This document shows positions 1 to 11,408 of a stretch of DNA of 64,000 nucleotides, piece after piece (position 1 is the first letter of the stretch; each line of letters starts with the position of its first letter). The notes under the pieces are model-generated. The model was given only the letters and a program-made list of their open reading frames with translations, did not search any database and had not been told where the DNA came from. The stretch comes from Rhodospirillales bacterium (lineage in GTDB: Bacteria; Pseudomonadota; Alphaproteobacteria; Acetobacterales; Acetobacteraceae), in contig CANFKS010000002.1 of the NCBI GenBank assembly GCA_947447625.1, positions 52,392 to 116,391 on the forward strand, in the 5' to 3' direction. Made by a program: the position numbers and the translations under genes.

Positions 1-1034
1 AGTTGCGGCTTGCTGTCGATCTCGGCGTCGCGGGAGAGCAGCAGGGTTTGGTTCATCTGGTAGCCGTCGGTTTTCTGGGCGATGCGGGCGACTTCGATCT
101 TGCCCTGGAAGACGCCCTTGGCGTGGCCGGTGAGGACGTTTTTCACGGTCTGGCGGCTGGCGGTGGACGGCGCGTCGTGGCGGACGGTGGTGGTGAAGTC
201 GGAATGCTGGGTGGCGCCGAGGAGTTGGGCGGCGTTGAGGTGGGCCATGGCGTTCTCGCCGGCGAGATGGGCATGGACCTGCACGCGGGCGAGGCGGCCG
301 CCGAGGGCCAGCGAGAAGCTGTCATAGGTGCCGCGTGCCGCGACTTTGGCGAAGACGGTGGAGAGGTGGAAGGCGCCGGGGGCTTCGCGCTGTTCGCGCA
401 GGTGAACCAGGGTGGCGTCCTCGGCGATTTCGGCGGTGATGACGGGGTTGTTGAAGTAGACGCCGGTGCCGCTGTTGATTTCGGCGAGGGTGAGACGGGC
501 GCCCTGGCCGAGGCGGATGGCGTGGCGCGGGTGGAAGGAGACGGGGTGGCCATGGGCGTCGGCGCCGAGGCTGACGAGGAGGATGGTGCCGGCGTCGATG
601 CCGGGGGCGATGTCGATGGCGGCGCCGTCTTCGGCCAGCATGGTGTTCAGCGCGACCAGTTTTTCGCCGTTGTCGGCGATGTGGCCGAAGGCGGGGGCGC
701 CGGTGGTGATGCTGATGCCGTCCGGCAGGCGAGAGAGCGGCGCGCTGAAGCGGCCGTCGATGAAGACGAGGCGGGGCAGGTCGGGCAGGGCCAGGGCGGT
801 AAGCTGTGCCGAGGTGTCGGAGAGGAGGATGACGGGTTCGTGGAACGCGGTTTCAGCGAGCGGGCGCAGCGCGGTGTAGCGCCAGGCTTCCTCGCGCGGG
901 CCGGGCAGGCCGTGGCGGGCGAAGGCGTCGGCGCCGGCGGCACGCTGCGCATTATCGCCGGGGAAGCGGGATTTCAGGCCGGCATAGCGGGCCAGGAAGC
1001 CCTGGGCGCTGGCTTGGAGGGTGGTCTGGGACAC
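1..1034 (-). CDS. sufD: Fe-S cluster assembly protein SufD (3' end beyond window start)
   Basis: Not in ORF track because the stop lies outside the window. Reverse strand from GTG at 1034 reads VSQTTLQASAQGFLARYAGLKSRFPGDNAQRAAGADAFARHGLPGPREEAWRYTALRPLAE...; typical SufD N-terminus, directly downstream of sufC. Confidence 0.85.
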   Translation of the reverse strand, partial: MSQTTLQASAQGFLARYAGLKSRFPGDNAQRAAGADAFARHGLPGPREEAWRYTALRPLAETAFHEPVILLSDTSAQLTALALPDLPRLVFIDGRFSAPLSRLPDGISITTGAPAFGHIADNGEKLVALNTMLAEDGAAIDIAPGIDAGTILLVSLGADAHGHPVSFHPRHAIRLGQGARLTLAEINSGTGVYFNNPVITAEIAEDATLVHLREQREAPGAFHLSTVFAKVAARGTYDSFSLALGGRLARVQVHAHLAGENAMAHLNAAQLLGATQHSDFTTTVRHDAPSTASRQTVKNVLTGHAKGVFQGKIEVARIAQKTDGYQMNQTLLLSRDAEIDSKPQ

Positions 1035-1039
1035 TGGGG

Positions 1040-1789
1040 TTATGCCGCTTCAGCCACGACGGCGGCGTAGCCGTTGGCTTCGAGCTCGTGGGCGAGTTCG
1101 GGGCCGCCGGAGCGGATGATGCGCCCGCCGGCCAGGACGTGGACGCGGTCGGGGACGATGTAGTCAAGCAGGCGCTGGTAATGGGTGATGACGAGGGCGG
1201 AGAAATCGGGGCTGCGGAGCGCGTTGACGCCATCGGCCACGATTTTAAGGGCGTCGATGTCGAGGCCGCTGTCGGTTTCGTCGAGGATGGCGAGTTTGGG
1301 GCGCAGGATGGCCATCTGGAGGACTTCGTTGCGCTTTTTTTCGCCGCCGGAGAAGCCGACATTGACGTTGCGTTTCAGCATGTCGTCAGCCATCGAGAGG
1401 CGCTTGATTTCGGCGCGGGCGAGTTTGAGGAACTTGACGGCATCAAGCTCCTCTTCGCCGCGGGCGCGGCGCTGGGCGTTGAGCGCGGTGCGCAGGAAGT
1501 TGGCGTTGTTCACGCCGGGGAGCTCGACCGGATATTGGAAAGCGAGGAACAGGCCGGCGGCGGCGCGTTCCTCGGGGTCCATCTCCAGGAGGTCATGGCC
1601 ATCAAACATGGCGGTGCCGCCGGTGACGTCGTAGCCGTCGCGGCCGGAGAGGATGTAGGACAGGGTCGATTTGCCGGAGCCGTTGGGGCCCATGATGGCG
1701 TGGACTTCGCCGGTGGGGACAATGAGATCGATCCCCTTGAGGATCTCCTTGTCGGTGATGCCGGCGCGCAGCGCGTTGATTTCGAGCAT
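1040..1789 (-). CDS. sufC: Fe-S cluster assembly ATPase SufC
   Basis: MLEINALRAGITDKEILKGIDL... GPNGSGKSTLSYILSG Walker A, SGGEKKRNEVLQM signature, LDETDSGLDIDALK. Confidence 0.97.
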   Translation of the reverse strand: MLEINALRAGITDKEILKGIDLIVPTGEVHAIMGPNGSGKSTLSYILSGRDGYDVTGGTAMFDGHDLLEMDPEERAAAGLFLAFQYPVELPGVNNANFLRTALNAQRRARGEEELDAVKFLKLARAEIKRLSMADDMLKRNVNVGFSGGEKKRNEVLQMAILRPKLAILDETDSGLDIDALKIVADGVNALRSPDFSALVITHYQRLLDYIVPDRVHVLAGGRIIRSGGPELAHELEANGYAAVVAEAA

Positions 1790-1800
1790 GTCTCTATCCT

Positions 1801-3285
<1,485 letters not shown>

Positions 3286-3295
3286 ACGATGGCTC

Positions 3296-3760
3296 CTATT
3301 CAGCGGCCGACGCGGCGAGCGCGGCGGGAATTCTAAAGGCAGGCGGCACGGAGGCACTGCGCATGTCGGCCAGTGTGATGTTGGTGAGGGCGTCACGGAT
3401 GGCGTCGTTCACGAGGTCCCACCGTCCTTTGACGGCGCAGAGGAAGCCGACGTCGCAGCCGCCGCCCTCGACGCAGGCGGTGAGGGCGATGGGGCCGTCG
3501 ATGGCGCCGATCACATCGGCGACGGTCACGGTCTCGAGGGGGCGGGACAGGCGGTAGCCGCCGCGGGCGCCGCGCTGGGACACGACCAGGGCGGCGGAGG
3601 CCAGGGCCTTGAGCACCTTGGCGACAGTGGGTTCGGGTATGCCGGTGGCAGCCGCGATGCCGGGCGAGGTTTGCACGCAGTCTTCCCCGGCGCGTTGGCA
3701 ATCACCGAGGCGGATCAGCACGACGACCGCATAGTCGGTCAGTTTTGAGAGCCTCAGCAT
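3296..3760 (-). CDS. Rrf2-family Fe-S responsive regulator of the SUF operon
   Basis: [15 protein letters not shown] winged helix; three Cys spaced C-x5-C-x5-C ([13 protein letters not shown]), same spacing as IscR C92/C98/C104; first gene upstream of sufB. Confidence 0.9.
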   Translation of the reverse strand: MLRLSKLTDYAVVVLIRLGDCQRAGEDCVQTSPGIAAATGIPEPTVAKVLKALASAALVVSQRGARGGYRLSRPLETVTVADVIGAIDGPIALTACVEGGGCDVGFLCAVKGRWDLVNDAIRDALTNITLADMRSASVPPAFRIPAALAASAAE

Positions 3761-3925
3761 GGCGTGGAACCCTAATCGGACCTGAACAGTCCTGTATCGG
3801 GCAAATGGCGCATCCCCTCCATGTCGTCAAGACGGGCGGGGCGGCTTTTCGTCGGCGCGTTGCGCTTGTAGGGTGCGGCGCCGGCGCCGCCGGCCTGACA
3901 ACCAATCGCCACAGGGAGGCGCCAG

Positions 3926-4246
3926 ATGATCGCCGATGTTCGTATCTATACCTGCAAGCCCAACAAGATGGCCGAGTTCGTGAAAATCTACGAGGAGCTG
4001 GCCTGGCCGCTCCAGGAGAAGTATCTGGGCCGCAATCTTGGATGGTTCACCACCATCGAGGGTGAACTCAACACTGTCGTGCATATCTGGGGCTACGAGA
4101 ACCAGGCCGACCGCGAGGCGCGGCGCAATGCGATGGCGGCCGATCTGGCGTGGGGCGCGTATCTCGCGGCCGTGGCGAAGGCGGAATGCCTGGTGAAGAT
4201 GGAAAACCGCATCACCCGTCCGACCGGTTTTTCGGCGGTTCAGTAA
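3926..4246 (+). CDS. NIPSNAP family protein
   Basis: MIADVRIYTCKPNKMAEFVKIYEE...GWFTTIEGELNTVVHIWGYENQADREARR; NIPSNAP-like ferredoxin fold. Confidence 0.85.
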   Translation: MIADVRIYTCKPNKMAEFVKIYEELAWPLQEKYLGRNLGWFTTIEGELNTVVHIWGYENQADREARRNAMAADLAWGAYLAAVAKAECLVKMENRITRPTGFSAVQ

Positions 4247-4309
4247 GATTTGGGCCGGCCGGGTGTGGCGACGCATCCGGCCGGTTGATCTATTTCGAGG
4301 AGATCCGCC

Positions 4310-5698
4310 GTGTCCGATCGCGCCAGCACCATCCAGTCCGCCCTTGCGTTTTTCGACGATGGGCGGTTTCGCGACCGTCTGGCAGCGCTGGTGGCGATCC
4401 AGTCGACATCGCAGGACCCCGGGCATGATGCGGATGTGTGGACGTATCTGCGGGACGGGATCGGGCCCTGGGTGGAGCGGATGGGGTTCACGGTTTCGAT
4501 CCATCCCAATCCGAAGGACGGGTTTGGACCGATCCTGACGGCGGAGCGGATCGAGGATCCGTCGCGTCCGACGATTTTGACGTATGGGCATGGCGATACG
4601 GTGCGCGGGCTTGAGGACCAGTGGGACGCGGGGCTGACGCCCTGGACGCTGGTGGAGGAGGAGGATCGCTGGTACGGGCGGGGCACGGCGGACAACAAGG
4701 GGCAGCATGCGCTGAACCTGACGGCGCTGGAGCATGTGCTGGCGGCGCGGGGCGGTAAGCTCGGGTTCAATGTGAAACTGGTGATCGAGACCTGCGAGGA
4801 GCGCGGGTCGATCGGGTTGCGGGAGTTCATTGCCGCACATGCGGATGCGTTGAAGGCCGATGCGCTGATTGCGTCGGACGGGCCGCGGGTGGCGCCCGAT
4901 ATTCCCACGCTGTCGACCGGGACGCGGGGGACGTTCCATTTCGACCTGGTGCTGGATGTGCGGCCGGGGGGCGTGCATTCGGGGAACTGGGGGGGCATGA
5001 CGACGGACCCCGCCATCGTGATGGCGCATGCGCTCGGGGCGATCGCGGATCGCAACGGCAAGATCCTGGTGCGGGACTGGTTGCCGTCGAACGGGATGCC
5101 GGCGGCGGTGCGCGGCGCCTTGGCGGGGCTGGAGTTGCAGTCCGAGGCGTCGGCGACGATTGATGCGGGATGGGGGGAGCCGGGGTTCACGGCGGCGGAG
5201 AAGGTGTTCGGCTGGACGAGCTTTATCGTGCTAGCAATGATTTCCGGGCGGCCGGAAAATCCGGTCAATGCGGTGGCGCCGAATGCGCGGGCGCATTGCC
5301 AGATCCGCTACACGGTGGACAGCGATCCGGCGCAGTTCGAGGCGGCGTTGCGCGCGCATCTGGATGCGAGCGGGTTTCCTGAGATTCGCATCGAGAACGC
5401 GGGTATTCGCATGCCGGCGAGCCGGACGAGCCCGGATGATCCCTGGGTGCGGTTCACAGTGGCCTCGATGGAGCAGACGCTGGGGCGGCGGGTGCAGGTG
5501 ATTCCGAACAGCGGCGGCGGGCTGCCCGGCGATGTGTTCGTGGATTATCTGCATGTGCCGCTGATCTGGATTCCGCATTCGTACAACGGCTGCAAGCAGC
5601 ATGGGCCGAACGAACATTTCCTGCGCAAGCCGGCGCGCGAGGGGATCGCGGCCTATGCGGGGATCTGGTGGGACCTCGGCGACTACAGGCCGGCCTGA
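4310..5698 (+). CDS. M20 family metallopeptidase
   Basis: YGHGDTV, WYGRGTADNKGQH, ETCEERGS motifs of M20 (ArgE/DapE/CPG2) peptidases. Confidence 0.92.
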   Translation: MSDRASTIQSALAFFDDGRFRDRLAALVAIQSTSQDPGHDADVWTYLRDGIGPWVERMGFTVSIHPNPKDGFGPILTAERIEDPSRPTILTYGHGDTVRGLEDQWDAGLTPWTLVEEEDRWYGRGTADNKGQHALNLTALEHVLAARGGKLGFNVKLVIETCEERGSIGLREFIAAHADALKADALIASDGPRVAPDIPTLSTGTRGTFHFDLVLDVRPGGVHSGNWGGMTTDPAIVMAHALGAIADRNGKILVRDWLPSNGMPAAVRGALAGLELQSEASATIDAGWGEPGFTAAEKVFGWTSFIVLAMISGRPENPVNAVAPNARAHCQIRYTVDSDPAQFEAALRAHLDASGFPEIRIENAGIRMPASRTSPDDPWVRFTVASMEQTLGRRVQVIPNSGGGLPGDVFVDYLHVPLIWIPHSYNGCKQHGPNEHFLRKPAREGIAAYAGIWWDLGDYRPA

Positions 5699-5735
5699 CC
5701 GATCCCATACGATAAGTGACAGAGAGACACCAGTG

Positions 5736-6296
5736 ATGCAGAGCCGGGGTTATTTCGGGATCGGCGTCGAGGGCGTGTCGAAATCTGCGAATGTGGGGGC
5801 GCTGTTGCGGACCGCGCATGCGTTCGGGGCGGCGTTCTGCTTTACGGTGGCGCCGAGTTTCGATGCCCGTGCGGCGCGGTTGGCGGATACGTCGGACACC
5901 GCGAAGCACGTGCCGCTGTGGCGGTTCGACGATGTGGAGGCGATGGTGCTGCCCAAGGGCTGTGTGCTCGTGGGGATCGAGATCACCGAGGATGCAGCGC
6001 TGTTGCCGAGTTTCCGCCATCCGCTCAATGCGGCCTATGTCCTGGGTCCGGAGCGGTCGAGCCTGTCGGCGGGGTTGGTGGCGCGGTGCAAGCATGTGGT
6101 GAAGATTCCGACGCGGTTTTCGCTCAACCTGGCAGTGGCGGGGGCGTTGGTGCTGTATGACAGGCTGTTGCAGCACGGGCGGTTTGCCGATCGGCCGGTG
6201 ATGAGCGGGGGCGGCGGGGAGGCTGCCGCGGCGGCAGGGGGACACGGGCATCCGGTGTTCCGCCGCAACCGGCCGGATTGGATGAAGGAGGACTGA
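5736..6296 (+). CDS. SpoU/TrmH-like RNA methyltransferase
   Basis: MQSRGYFGIGVEGVSKSANVGALLRTAHAFGA...AYVLGPERSSLS...VKIPTRFSLNLAVAGALVLYD; SpoU motifs. Confidence 0.88.
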   Translation: MQSRGYFGIGVEGVSKSANVGALLRTAHAFGAAFCFTVAPSFDARAARLADTSDTAKHVPLWRFDDVEAMVLPKGCVLVGIEITEDAALLPSFRHPLNAAYVLGPERSSLSAGLVARCKHVVKIPTRFSLNLAVAGALVLYDRLLQHGRFADRPVMSGGGGEAAAAAGGHGHPVFRRNRPDWMKED

Positions 6297-6442
6297 ACCC
6301 GTTGCGGGGCTGACGCTGGGTGATCCGGCCGCGCTCAACTGCGTGGGGCGATGGCGCGGCTGACCTGAGGGAGCCGCGGGGTGATGCGAGGCATGAGCAG
6401 GCAACGCTTGTTCCGCCGCAATGGGGTCCGTATGACTTGCGT

Positions 6443-6949
6443 ATGCGCGCTCTTCTGATCCCGATTTTCGCCCTGATCGCTCCCATCGCTGCCCAGGCGC
6501 AGCCGAAGCCGGCTGCCAAGCCGCCGGGGCCGAAGCCGATCGGCGTGTTCGACGACTGGCAGGCCGCGACCTATGACGAGGGGGGGCAGACCGTGTGCTA
6601 TGCCTTCACCAAGGCGCGGGCCTCGGTGCCGGCGATCGCAGGGCGGGAGGCGATTTTGACCGTGACGCATCGGGTGGGGATGCGTGATGCGGTTTCGCTC
6701 AGCGCGGGGTTCGAGTTCGCGCAGGGGGCCGAGGTTGAGGTGTCCGCCGACAAGGCGAAGTTCCAGTTCTATACGGCCAAGCGCTCGGCATTCGCGCGGG
6801 ATGGACATGCGGCGATCGTCACGTTCGGGAGCGTGAAGCAGGTGACGGCCAAATCGCCGCATCCACAGAAGAAGGAGGTGCTGGATACGTTCAGCGCCAA
6901 GGGGTTCAGCGGCGCCTACGCGGCAATCAACAAGGCATGCCCCAAATGA
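6443..6949 (+). CDS. Invasion-associated locus B (IalB)-like protein
   Basis: Signal peptide [20 protein letters not shown] then [24 protein letters not shown]; IalB-like. Confidence 0.75.
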   Translation: MRALLIPIFALIAPIAAQAQPKPAAKPPGPKPIGVFDDWQAATYDEGGQTVCYAFTKARASVPAIAGREAILTVTHRVGMRDAVSLSAGFEFAQGAEVEVSADKAKFQFYTAKRSAFARDGHAAIVTFGSVKQVTAKSPHPQKKEVLDTFSAKGFSGAYAAINKACPK

Positions 6950-8139
6950 ACGAGATGAGCACCCCAACCGTGGCATCCGCCTCGGCCGCCGATCTGACCG
7001 AGGCTGAGCGGGTCCGGATCATGGCCAAGACGGCACGGTTTGCGCCACCGCCGGCCGTGTTGGCGGATGGGCGGAAGGACCTGGTGGGGTTGTCACGCGA
7101 GGAGTTGGGTACGGCGCTGGCCGAGGTGGGCGAGGCGGCGTTCCGGGCAAAGCAGGTATGGCACTGGATCTATCATCAGGGGGCGACTGATTTTGCCCGG
7201 ATGTCGACCATCGCCAAGCCGACCCAGGCAAAACTGGCCGAGCATTTCGTGATCGGGCGGCCTGAGGCGGCGGTGGTGCAGACCAGCACGGACAATACCC
7301 GCAAGTTCCTGTTCCGCTTCCGCGACGGGCAGGAGGCGGAGACGGTTTATATTCCGGAGGAGGACCGCGGGGCGGTTTGCATCTCCTCGCAGGTCGGCTG
7401 CACGTTGTCGTGCCGGTTTTGCCATACGGGGACGCAGACCTTGGTACGCAACTTGGGGCCGGCGGAGATCGTGGGCCAGTTCATGGGGGCGCGTGATTCG
7501 TACGGCGAGTGGCCGTCACCGCGCGGGGAGTCGCCGCGGCTGTTGTCCAATATCGTGCTGATGGGGATGGGTGAGCCGCTCTACAATTACGAGAACGTCG
7601 CCAAGGCGATGCGGATCGTGATGGATGGGGAGGGGATCGGCATTTCGCGGCGGCGGATCACGCTGTCGACATCAGGTGTGGTGCCGATGATGGATCGGGC
7701 GGGCGCGGAACTTGGGGTCAATCTCGCGGTGTCGTTGCATGCGGTGCGCGACGCCTTGCGCGACGAGATCGTGCCGCTCAATCGGAAGTATCCGATCAAG
7801 GAGTTGATGGCGGCGTGCCGGCGCTATCCGTCGGCGAGCAATGCGCGGCGGATCACGTTCGAATACGTGATGCTCAAGGGGCTCAACGATACGCCGGAGG
7901 ATGCGCGGGAGTTGGTGCGCCTGATCACCGGGTTGCCGGCCAAGGTCAATCTGATACCGTTCAATCCGTGGCCGGGCAGCCCGTACGAGACGAGCACGCC
8001 GGCGGCGATCAACCGGTTTTCGCAGATCGTGATGGATGCGGGGTTCTCATCCCCGGTGCGGGCGCCGCGCGGGCGGGATATTCTGGCGGCGTGCGGGCAG
8101 TTGCGGACCGAGACGAAGCGGGTTCGCGCTGCAGGGTAG
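6946..8139 (+). CDS. rlmN: 23S rRNA (adenine2503-C2)-methyltransferase / dual-specificity RlmN
   Basis: Radical-SAM [32 protein letters not shown] overlap with the IalB-like stop at 6946-6949. Confidence 0.96.
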   Translation: MNEMSTPTVASASAADLTEAERVRIMAKTARFAPPPAVLADGRKDLVGLSREELGTALAEVGEAAFRAKQVWHWIYHQGATDFARMSTIAKPTQAKLAEHFVIGRPEAAVVQTSTDNTRKFLFRFRDGQEAETVYIPEEDRGAVCISSQVGCTLSCRFCHTGTQTLVRNLGPAEIVGQFMGARDSYGEWPSPRGESPRLLSNIVLMGMGEPLYNYENVAKAMRIVMDGEGIGISRRRITLSTSGVVPMMDRAGAELGVNLAVSLHAVRDALRDEIVPLNRKYPIKELMAACRRYPSASNARRITFEYVMLKGLNDTPEDARELVRLITGLPAKVNLIPFNPWPGSPYETSTPAAINRFSQIVMDAGFSSPVRAPRGRDILAACGQLRTETKRVRAAG

Positions 8140-8174
8140 TGCGGCGCTTCTTTTTTGGAAAAGACGCGCCGCAC
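8139..8174. terminator. Hairpin between convergent genes, probable bidirectional terminator
   Basis: GTGCGGCGC-t-TCTTTT-TTGG-AAAAGA-c-GCGCCGCAC, near-perfect stem with internal T/A tracts. Confidence 0.7.
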
Positions 8175-8184
8175 GCGCCGTGCC

Positions 8185-9765
8185 CTATGTCCAGTTCAGG
8201 TTCCATGGATAGGGTGAGGTGCCTTCGAGCATGCCGTTCAGTTCCTTGCGGAATCCGGTGAGGATGAAGAACCGGCCGAGCGTCACGGTGGGCACGGTGG
8301 CGAGGGCTTCGCGGTGGATGTCGTCGGCGAGGCGGTTCTGTTCGGGTTCGGTGGCCGCGGTGAGCCATTCGGCGGTGAGTTTTTCGATGCGGTCGTTGGC
8401 GTACCAGCCGGCCCAGCCTTTGAGGCCGAGGCCGCGGATGACGGTGCTGACGGCGGGGTTCTGGATCGAGGTGCCGATCCACCAGGAGTGAAAGACCGAC
8501 CAGCCGCCTTTCTCGGGCGTTTCGCGGCTGTTGCGGCGCTGGATGACCGAGCCCCAGTCGGCGTCAACCAGTTCCACATTGAGGCCGAGCTTGCGGTAGT
8601 AGTCGTAGGTGACGTGGCCGAAGGGGGCGATGGAGGGGACATCGGCGGGATTGAGGATGACGACTTTGGCGCCGTTGTAGCCGGCGGCCTTGAGGGCGGC
8701 GCGGGCGGCGTCGAGATCGCCGGTCATCATGTCGGTGCCGAGTTCGCGGCCGTAGGGGGTACCGCAGGGGAAGAGGGCTTTGCAGGTGCGGTAGGAATCC
8801 GGATCGTTGCCGGTGACGGCGGCCATGTAGTCGGCCTGGTTGGTGCCGAGGAGGACGGCGCGGCGGATGGCCGCGTTGTCGAACGGGGGGTGGAGGTGGT
8901 TGAAGCGGCTGACGCCGGTGTAGCCGATAGGGTTGGTGTTGATGACGGTGAGGTCAGGGCGCTTGCGCAGGAGTGGGACAACGTCGGGCTGGAGTTGTTC
9001 CCACCAGTCGGCCTCGCCGTTCTGCAGGGCGGCGGCGGCGGTGGAGGGATCCGGCATGACGTGCCATTCGACGCGTTCGATGTGCGCGCGCTTGCCGCCC
9101 GAGGTCCATTGTGCGGGTTCGTCGCGGGGGACGTAGCCGTCAAAGCGGGTATAGGCGACGCGGCTGCCGGGGACGAATTCGTTTTTGAGGAAGCGGTAGG
9201 GGCCGGAGCCAACCATTTCGGTGACTTGGGTGTTCGGGTCGGTGCGGGCGAGGCGTTCGGGCATCATGGCCGCAATCATGCCGTTGGGTTTGGCGAGGGC
9301 CTGGGGGAGCAGGGGGAAGGGGGATTTGAGGCGGATGCGGATGGTGCGGTCATCCTGGGAGCCCCACTCCTCGACGAAGGCTGCGAGGGTCTGGCCGAAG
9401 ACGTCGCGCGCGGCCCAGCGTTTGAGGCTGGCCGCGCAGTCACGGGCGAGGACGGGTTCGCCGTCGTGGAATTTGAGGCCGGGGCGCAGGCGGATGAGCC
9501 AGGTGAGCCCGTCGGGCGAGACGGTATGACCCTCGGCCATTTGCGGGCGTGCACGGAGTTGGGCGTCAACGCCGTACAGCGTGTCGAAGACGTAGTAGCC
9601 GTGGGTTTGCGGCGGCTGGGAGGTGGTCCAGTGCGGATCGAGGGAGGACAGGTCCGAGGTTGGGATGAACCGCAGCGGGCGGGACTTTTGGGCCTGCACG
9701 GCGGGGGCGGCGAGGGTGGTGCCGAGGGCGGCGGCACCGGTGCCGAGAAAATGGCGGCGTTTCAT
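8185..9765 (-). CDS. ABC transporter substrate-binding protein (family 5, peptide/nickel type)
   Basis: MKRRHFLGTGAAALGTTLAAPAVQA Tat-like signal; LDPHWTTSQPPQTHGYYVFDTLYGVD, SBP_bac_5 architecture. Confidence 0.93.
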   Translation of the reverse strand: MKRRHFLGTGAAALGTTLAAPAVQAQKSRPLRFIPTSDLSSLDPHWTTSQPPQTHGYYVFDTLYGVDAQLRARPQMAEGHTVSPDGLTWLIRLRPGLKFHDGEPVLARDCAASLKRWAARDVFGQTLAAFVEEWGSQDDRTIRIRLKSPFPLLPQALAKPNGMIAAMMPERLARTDPNTQVTEMVGSGPYRFLKNEFVPGSRVAYTRFDGYVPRDEPAQWTSGGKRAHIERVEWHVMPDPSTAAAALQNGEADWWEQLQPDVVPLLRKRPDLTVINTNPIGYTGVSRFNHLHPPFDNAAIRRAVLLGTNQADYMAAVTGNDPDSYRTCKALFPCGTPYGRELGTDMMTGDLDAARAALKAAGYNGAKVVILNPADVPSIAPFGHVTYDYYRKLGLNVELVDADWGSVIQRRNSRETPEKGGWSVFHSWWIGTSIQNPAVSTVIRGLGLKGWAGWYANDRIEKLTAEWLTAATEPEQNRLADDIHREALATVPTVTLGRFFILTGFRKELNGMLEGTSPYPWNLNWT

Positions 9766-10072
9766 GCGGGTCGTTTCTCCTGGGCCGGCTCGTGGATGGC
9801 GGGCGTTGGAGGTAAGGCTGTCATGCTATCGAGGGAGCGGGCAACTGGATATTTGCGGCGGGGCGATTGGGTCATCTGGCCTGCGGGGTGATGCGGTTCA
9901 TAGCCAGAGCGCGGTTTAGGGGCGACACCGGTTTTTACGTGGCAGTGGCCCTCGTTTCGATTTCACATGAAGCGTGCGCTTGCAGTATCGTGTGTGGACG
10001 CGGGTGTGGGGAGAGGCTGGTGCATGTCGGAAACGATGAGCGATTTTTGGTGCGGTTTCCGAATGGGCCAGG

Positions 10073-10231
10073 ATGGCGATAGACGATGCGTGTGCCGTCG
10101 TGGCCCGGCTCATCGGGCAGGACAACACGGAAGGACTGGTCATATCGCTGGAGGATTGCGTGGCCGCGGTGCGGCGGGACGAGGAGGCGGATGCATCCTC
10201 GTCGGACCCGCCTGCTGGGCCGGTATTGTGA
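10073..10231 (+). CDS. Small hypothetical protein (52 aa)
   Basis: MAIDDACAVVARLIGQDNTEGLVISLEDCVAAVRRDEEADASSSDPPAGPVL; acidic, just upstream of GT4 gene. No homology evidence. Confidence 0.25.
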   Translation: MAIDDACAVVARLIGQDNTEGLVISLEDCVAAVRRDEEADASSSDPPAGPVL

Positions 10232-10256
10232 TGGCAGGCGGCGGACAGGACGATGA

Positions 10257-11408
10257 ATGCTTCGATTGTGCCATCTGGCGGCAGCATGGAGTGAGGAGCT
10301 GGCGGGTTTGACGGTGCGGCATCTGTTGCATGTGTACCCGACATTCGCCGTCGGGGGCGCGCAGCTGCGGTTGTGCGCGATCCTCAATCATTTCGGGGCG
10401 CGGTGGCGGCACAGCATCGTTGCGTTGAATGGTGATGTGGCGTGCCGGGAGCGGCTGGCCGGGGATGTACCGGCGGTGTTTCCGGCAGTCGGGTTGCCGA
10501 AGGGGGCGACGTTGCCGAATGTGCGGCGGATCCGGGCGCTGCTGGGCGTGATGCGGCCGGACATGGTGATCACCAGCAATTGGGGCAGCATCGAGTGGGC
10601 GATAGCCAACCGCGGGTTGGGCATCGGGCATCTGCATGTCGAGGACGGGTTCGGGCCGGAGGAGCAAGATCGGCAGTTGCCGCGCCGGATGTGGACGCGG
10701 CGGCTGGCATTGGCGGGGCGCAGTGTGGTGGTGCCGTCGCGCACGTTGGAGCGGATCGCGCTGGGGGTATGGCGGCTGGCGCGGCGGCGGGTTTTGTATG
10801 TGCCGAACGGGATTGATCTGGGGCGGTTCGGCCGCGGGCATGGGGGGGGTGGGCTGGTGATCGGGACCGTGGCGACGTTGCGGGCAGAAAAGAATTTGGG
10901 GCGGTTGTTGCGGGCGTTCGCGATGATCGATGGGGGGACGGGGATGGGGGTGGGGATGGGGCCGCGGCTGGTGATTGTGGGGGATGGGCCGGAGCGGGCT
11001 GGGTTGGAGGCAGTGGCGCGAGAACTGGGGGTGGCAGAGCGGGTGATGTTCGCGGGGCACCAGACGGATCCGAGCGGATTCTATGCCGGGTTCGATGTGT
11101 TTGCGCTGTCGTCGGATACGGAGCAGATGCCGCTGAGTGTGCTGGAGGCAATGGCGGCGGGGCTGCCGGTGGTGGCGACGGATGTGGGGGATGTGCGGAC
11201 GATGGTGGCGCTGGGCAATACGCGGTGGTTGTGCGCGCGGGAGGATGGGGCATTGGCGCGGGCGTTGGGCGATGCGTTGGGCGATGCGGCGGGGCGGAGG
11301 GCGGTCGGCACGGCAAACCAGCAGAAGAGCGTGCGCGAGTATGCGCAGGAAGCCATGTTCGCGGCGTATGGAGCGTTGTTTGATGGGGTACCTGGGTTAA
11401 CGAGCTGA
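10257..11408 (+). CDS. Glycosyltransferase family 4 (group 1)
   Basis: LLHVYPTFAVGGAQLRL...YVPNGIDLGRF...VGDGPERAGLEAVARELG...LSVLEAMAAGLPVVATDVG; true start may be TTG 10308 or GTG 10314. Confidence 0.92.
   Translation: MLRLCHLAAAWSEELAGLTVRHLLHVYPTFAVGGAQLRLCAILNHFGARWRHSIVALNGDVACRERLAGDVPAVFPAVGLPKGATLPNVRRIRALLGVMRPDMVITSNWGSIEWAIANRGLGIGHLHVEDGFGPEEQDRQLPRRMWTRRLALAGRSVVVPSRTLERIALGVWRLARRRVLYVPNGIDLGRFGRGHGGGGLVIGTVATLRAEKNLGRLLRAFAMIDGGTGMGVGMGPRLVIVGDGPERAGLEAVARELGVAERVMFAGHQTDPSGFYAGFDVFALSSDTEQMPLSVLEAMAAGLPVVATDVGDVRTMVALGNTRWLCAREDGALARALGDALGDAAGRRAVGTANQQKSVREYAQEAMFAAYGALFDGVPGLTS

Noticed and set aside
3761-3925. IscR/SufR operator upstream of the Rrf2 gene (ggacctgaacagtcc)
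   Set aside because: Short imperfect dyad only; not enough match to a known Rrf2 site to claim.
8314-9891. 525-aa plus-strand ORF
   Set aside because: Exact antisense of a clear SBP gene; Gly/Ala/Val-rich low-complexity translation typical of GC-rich shadow ORFs.
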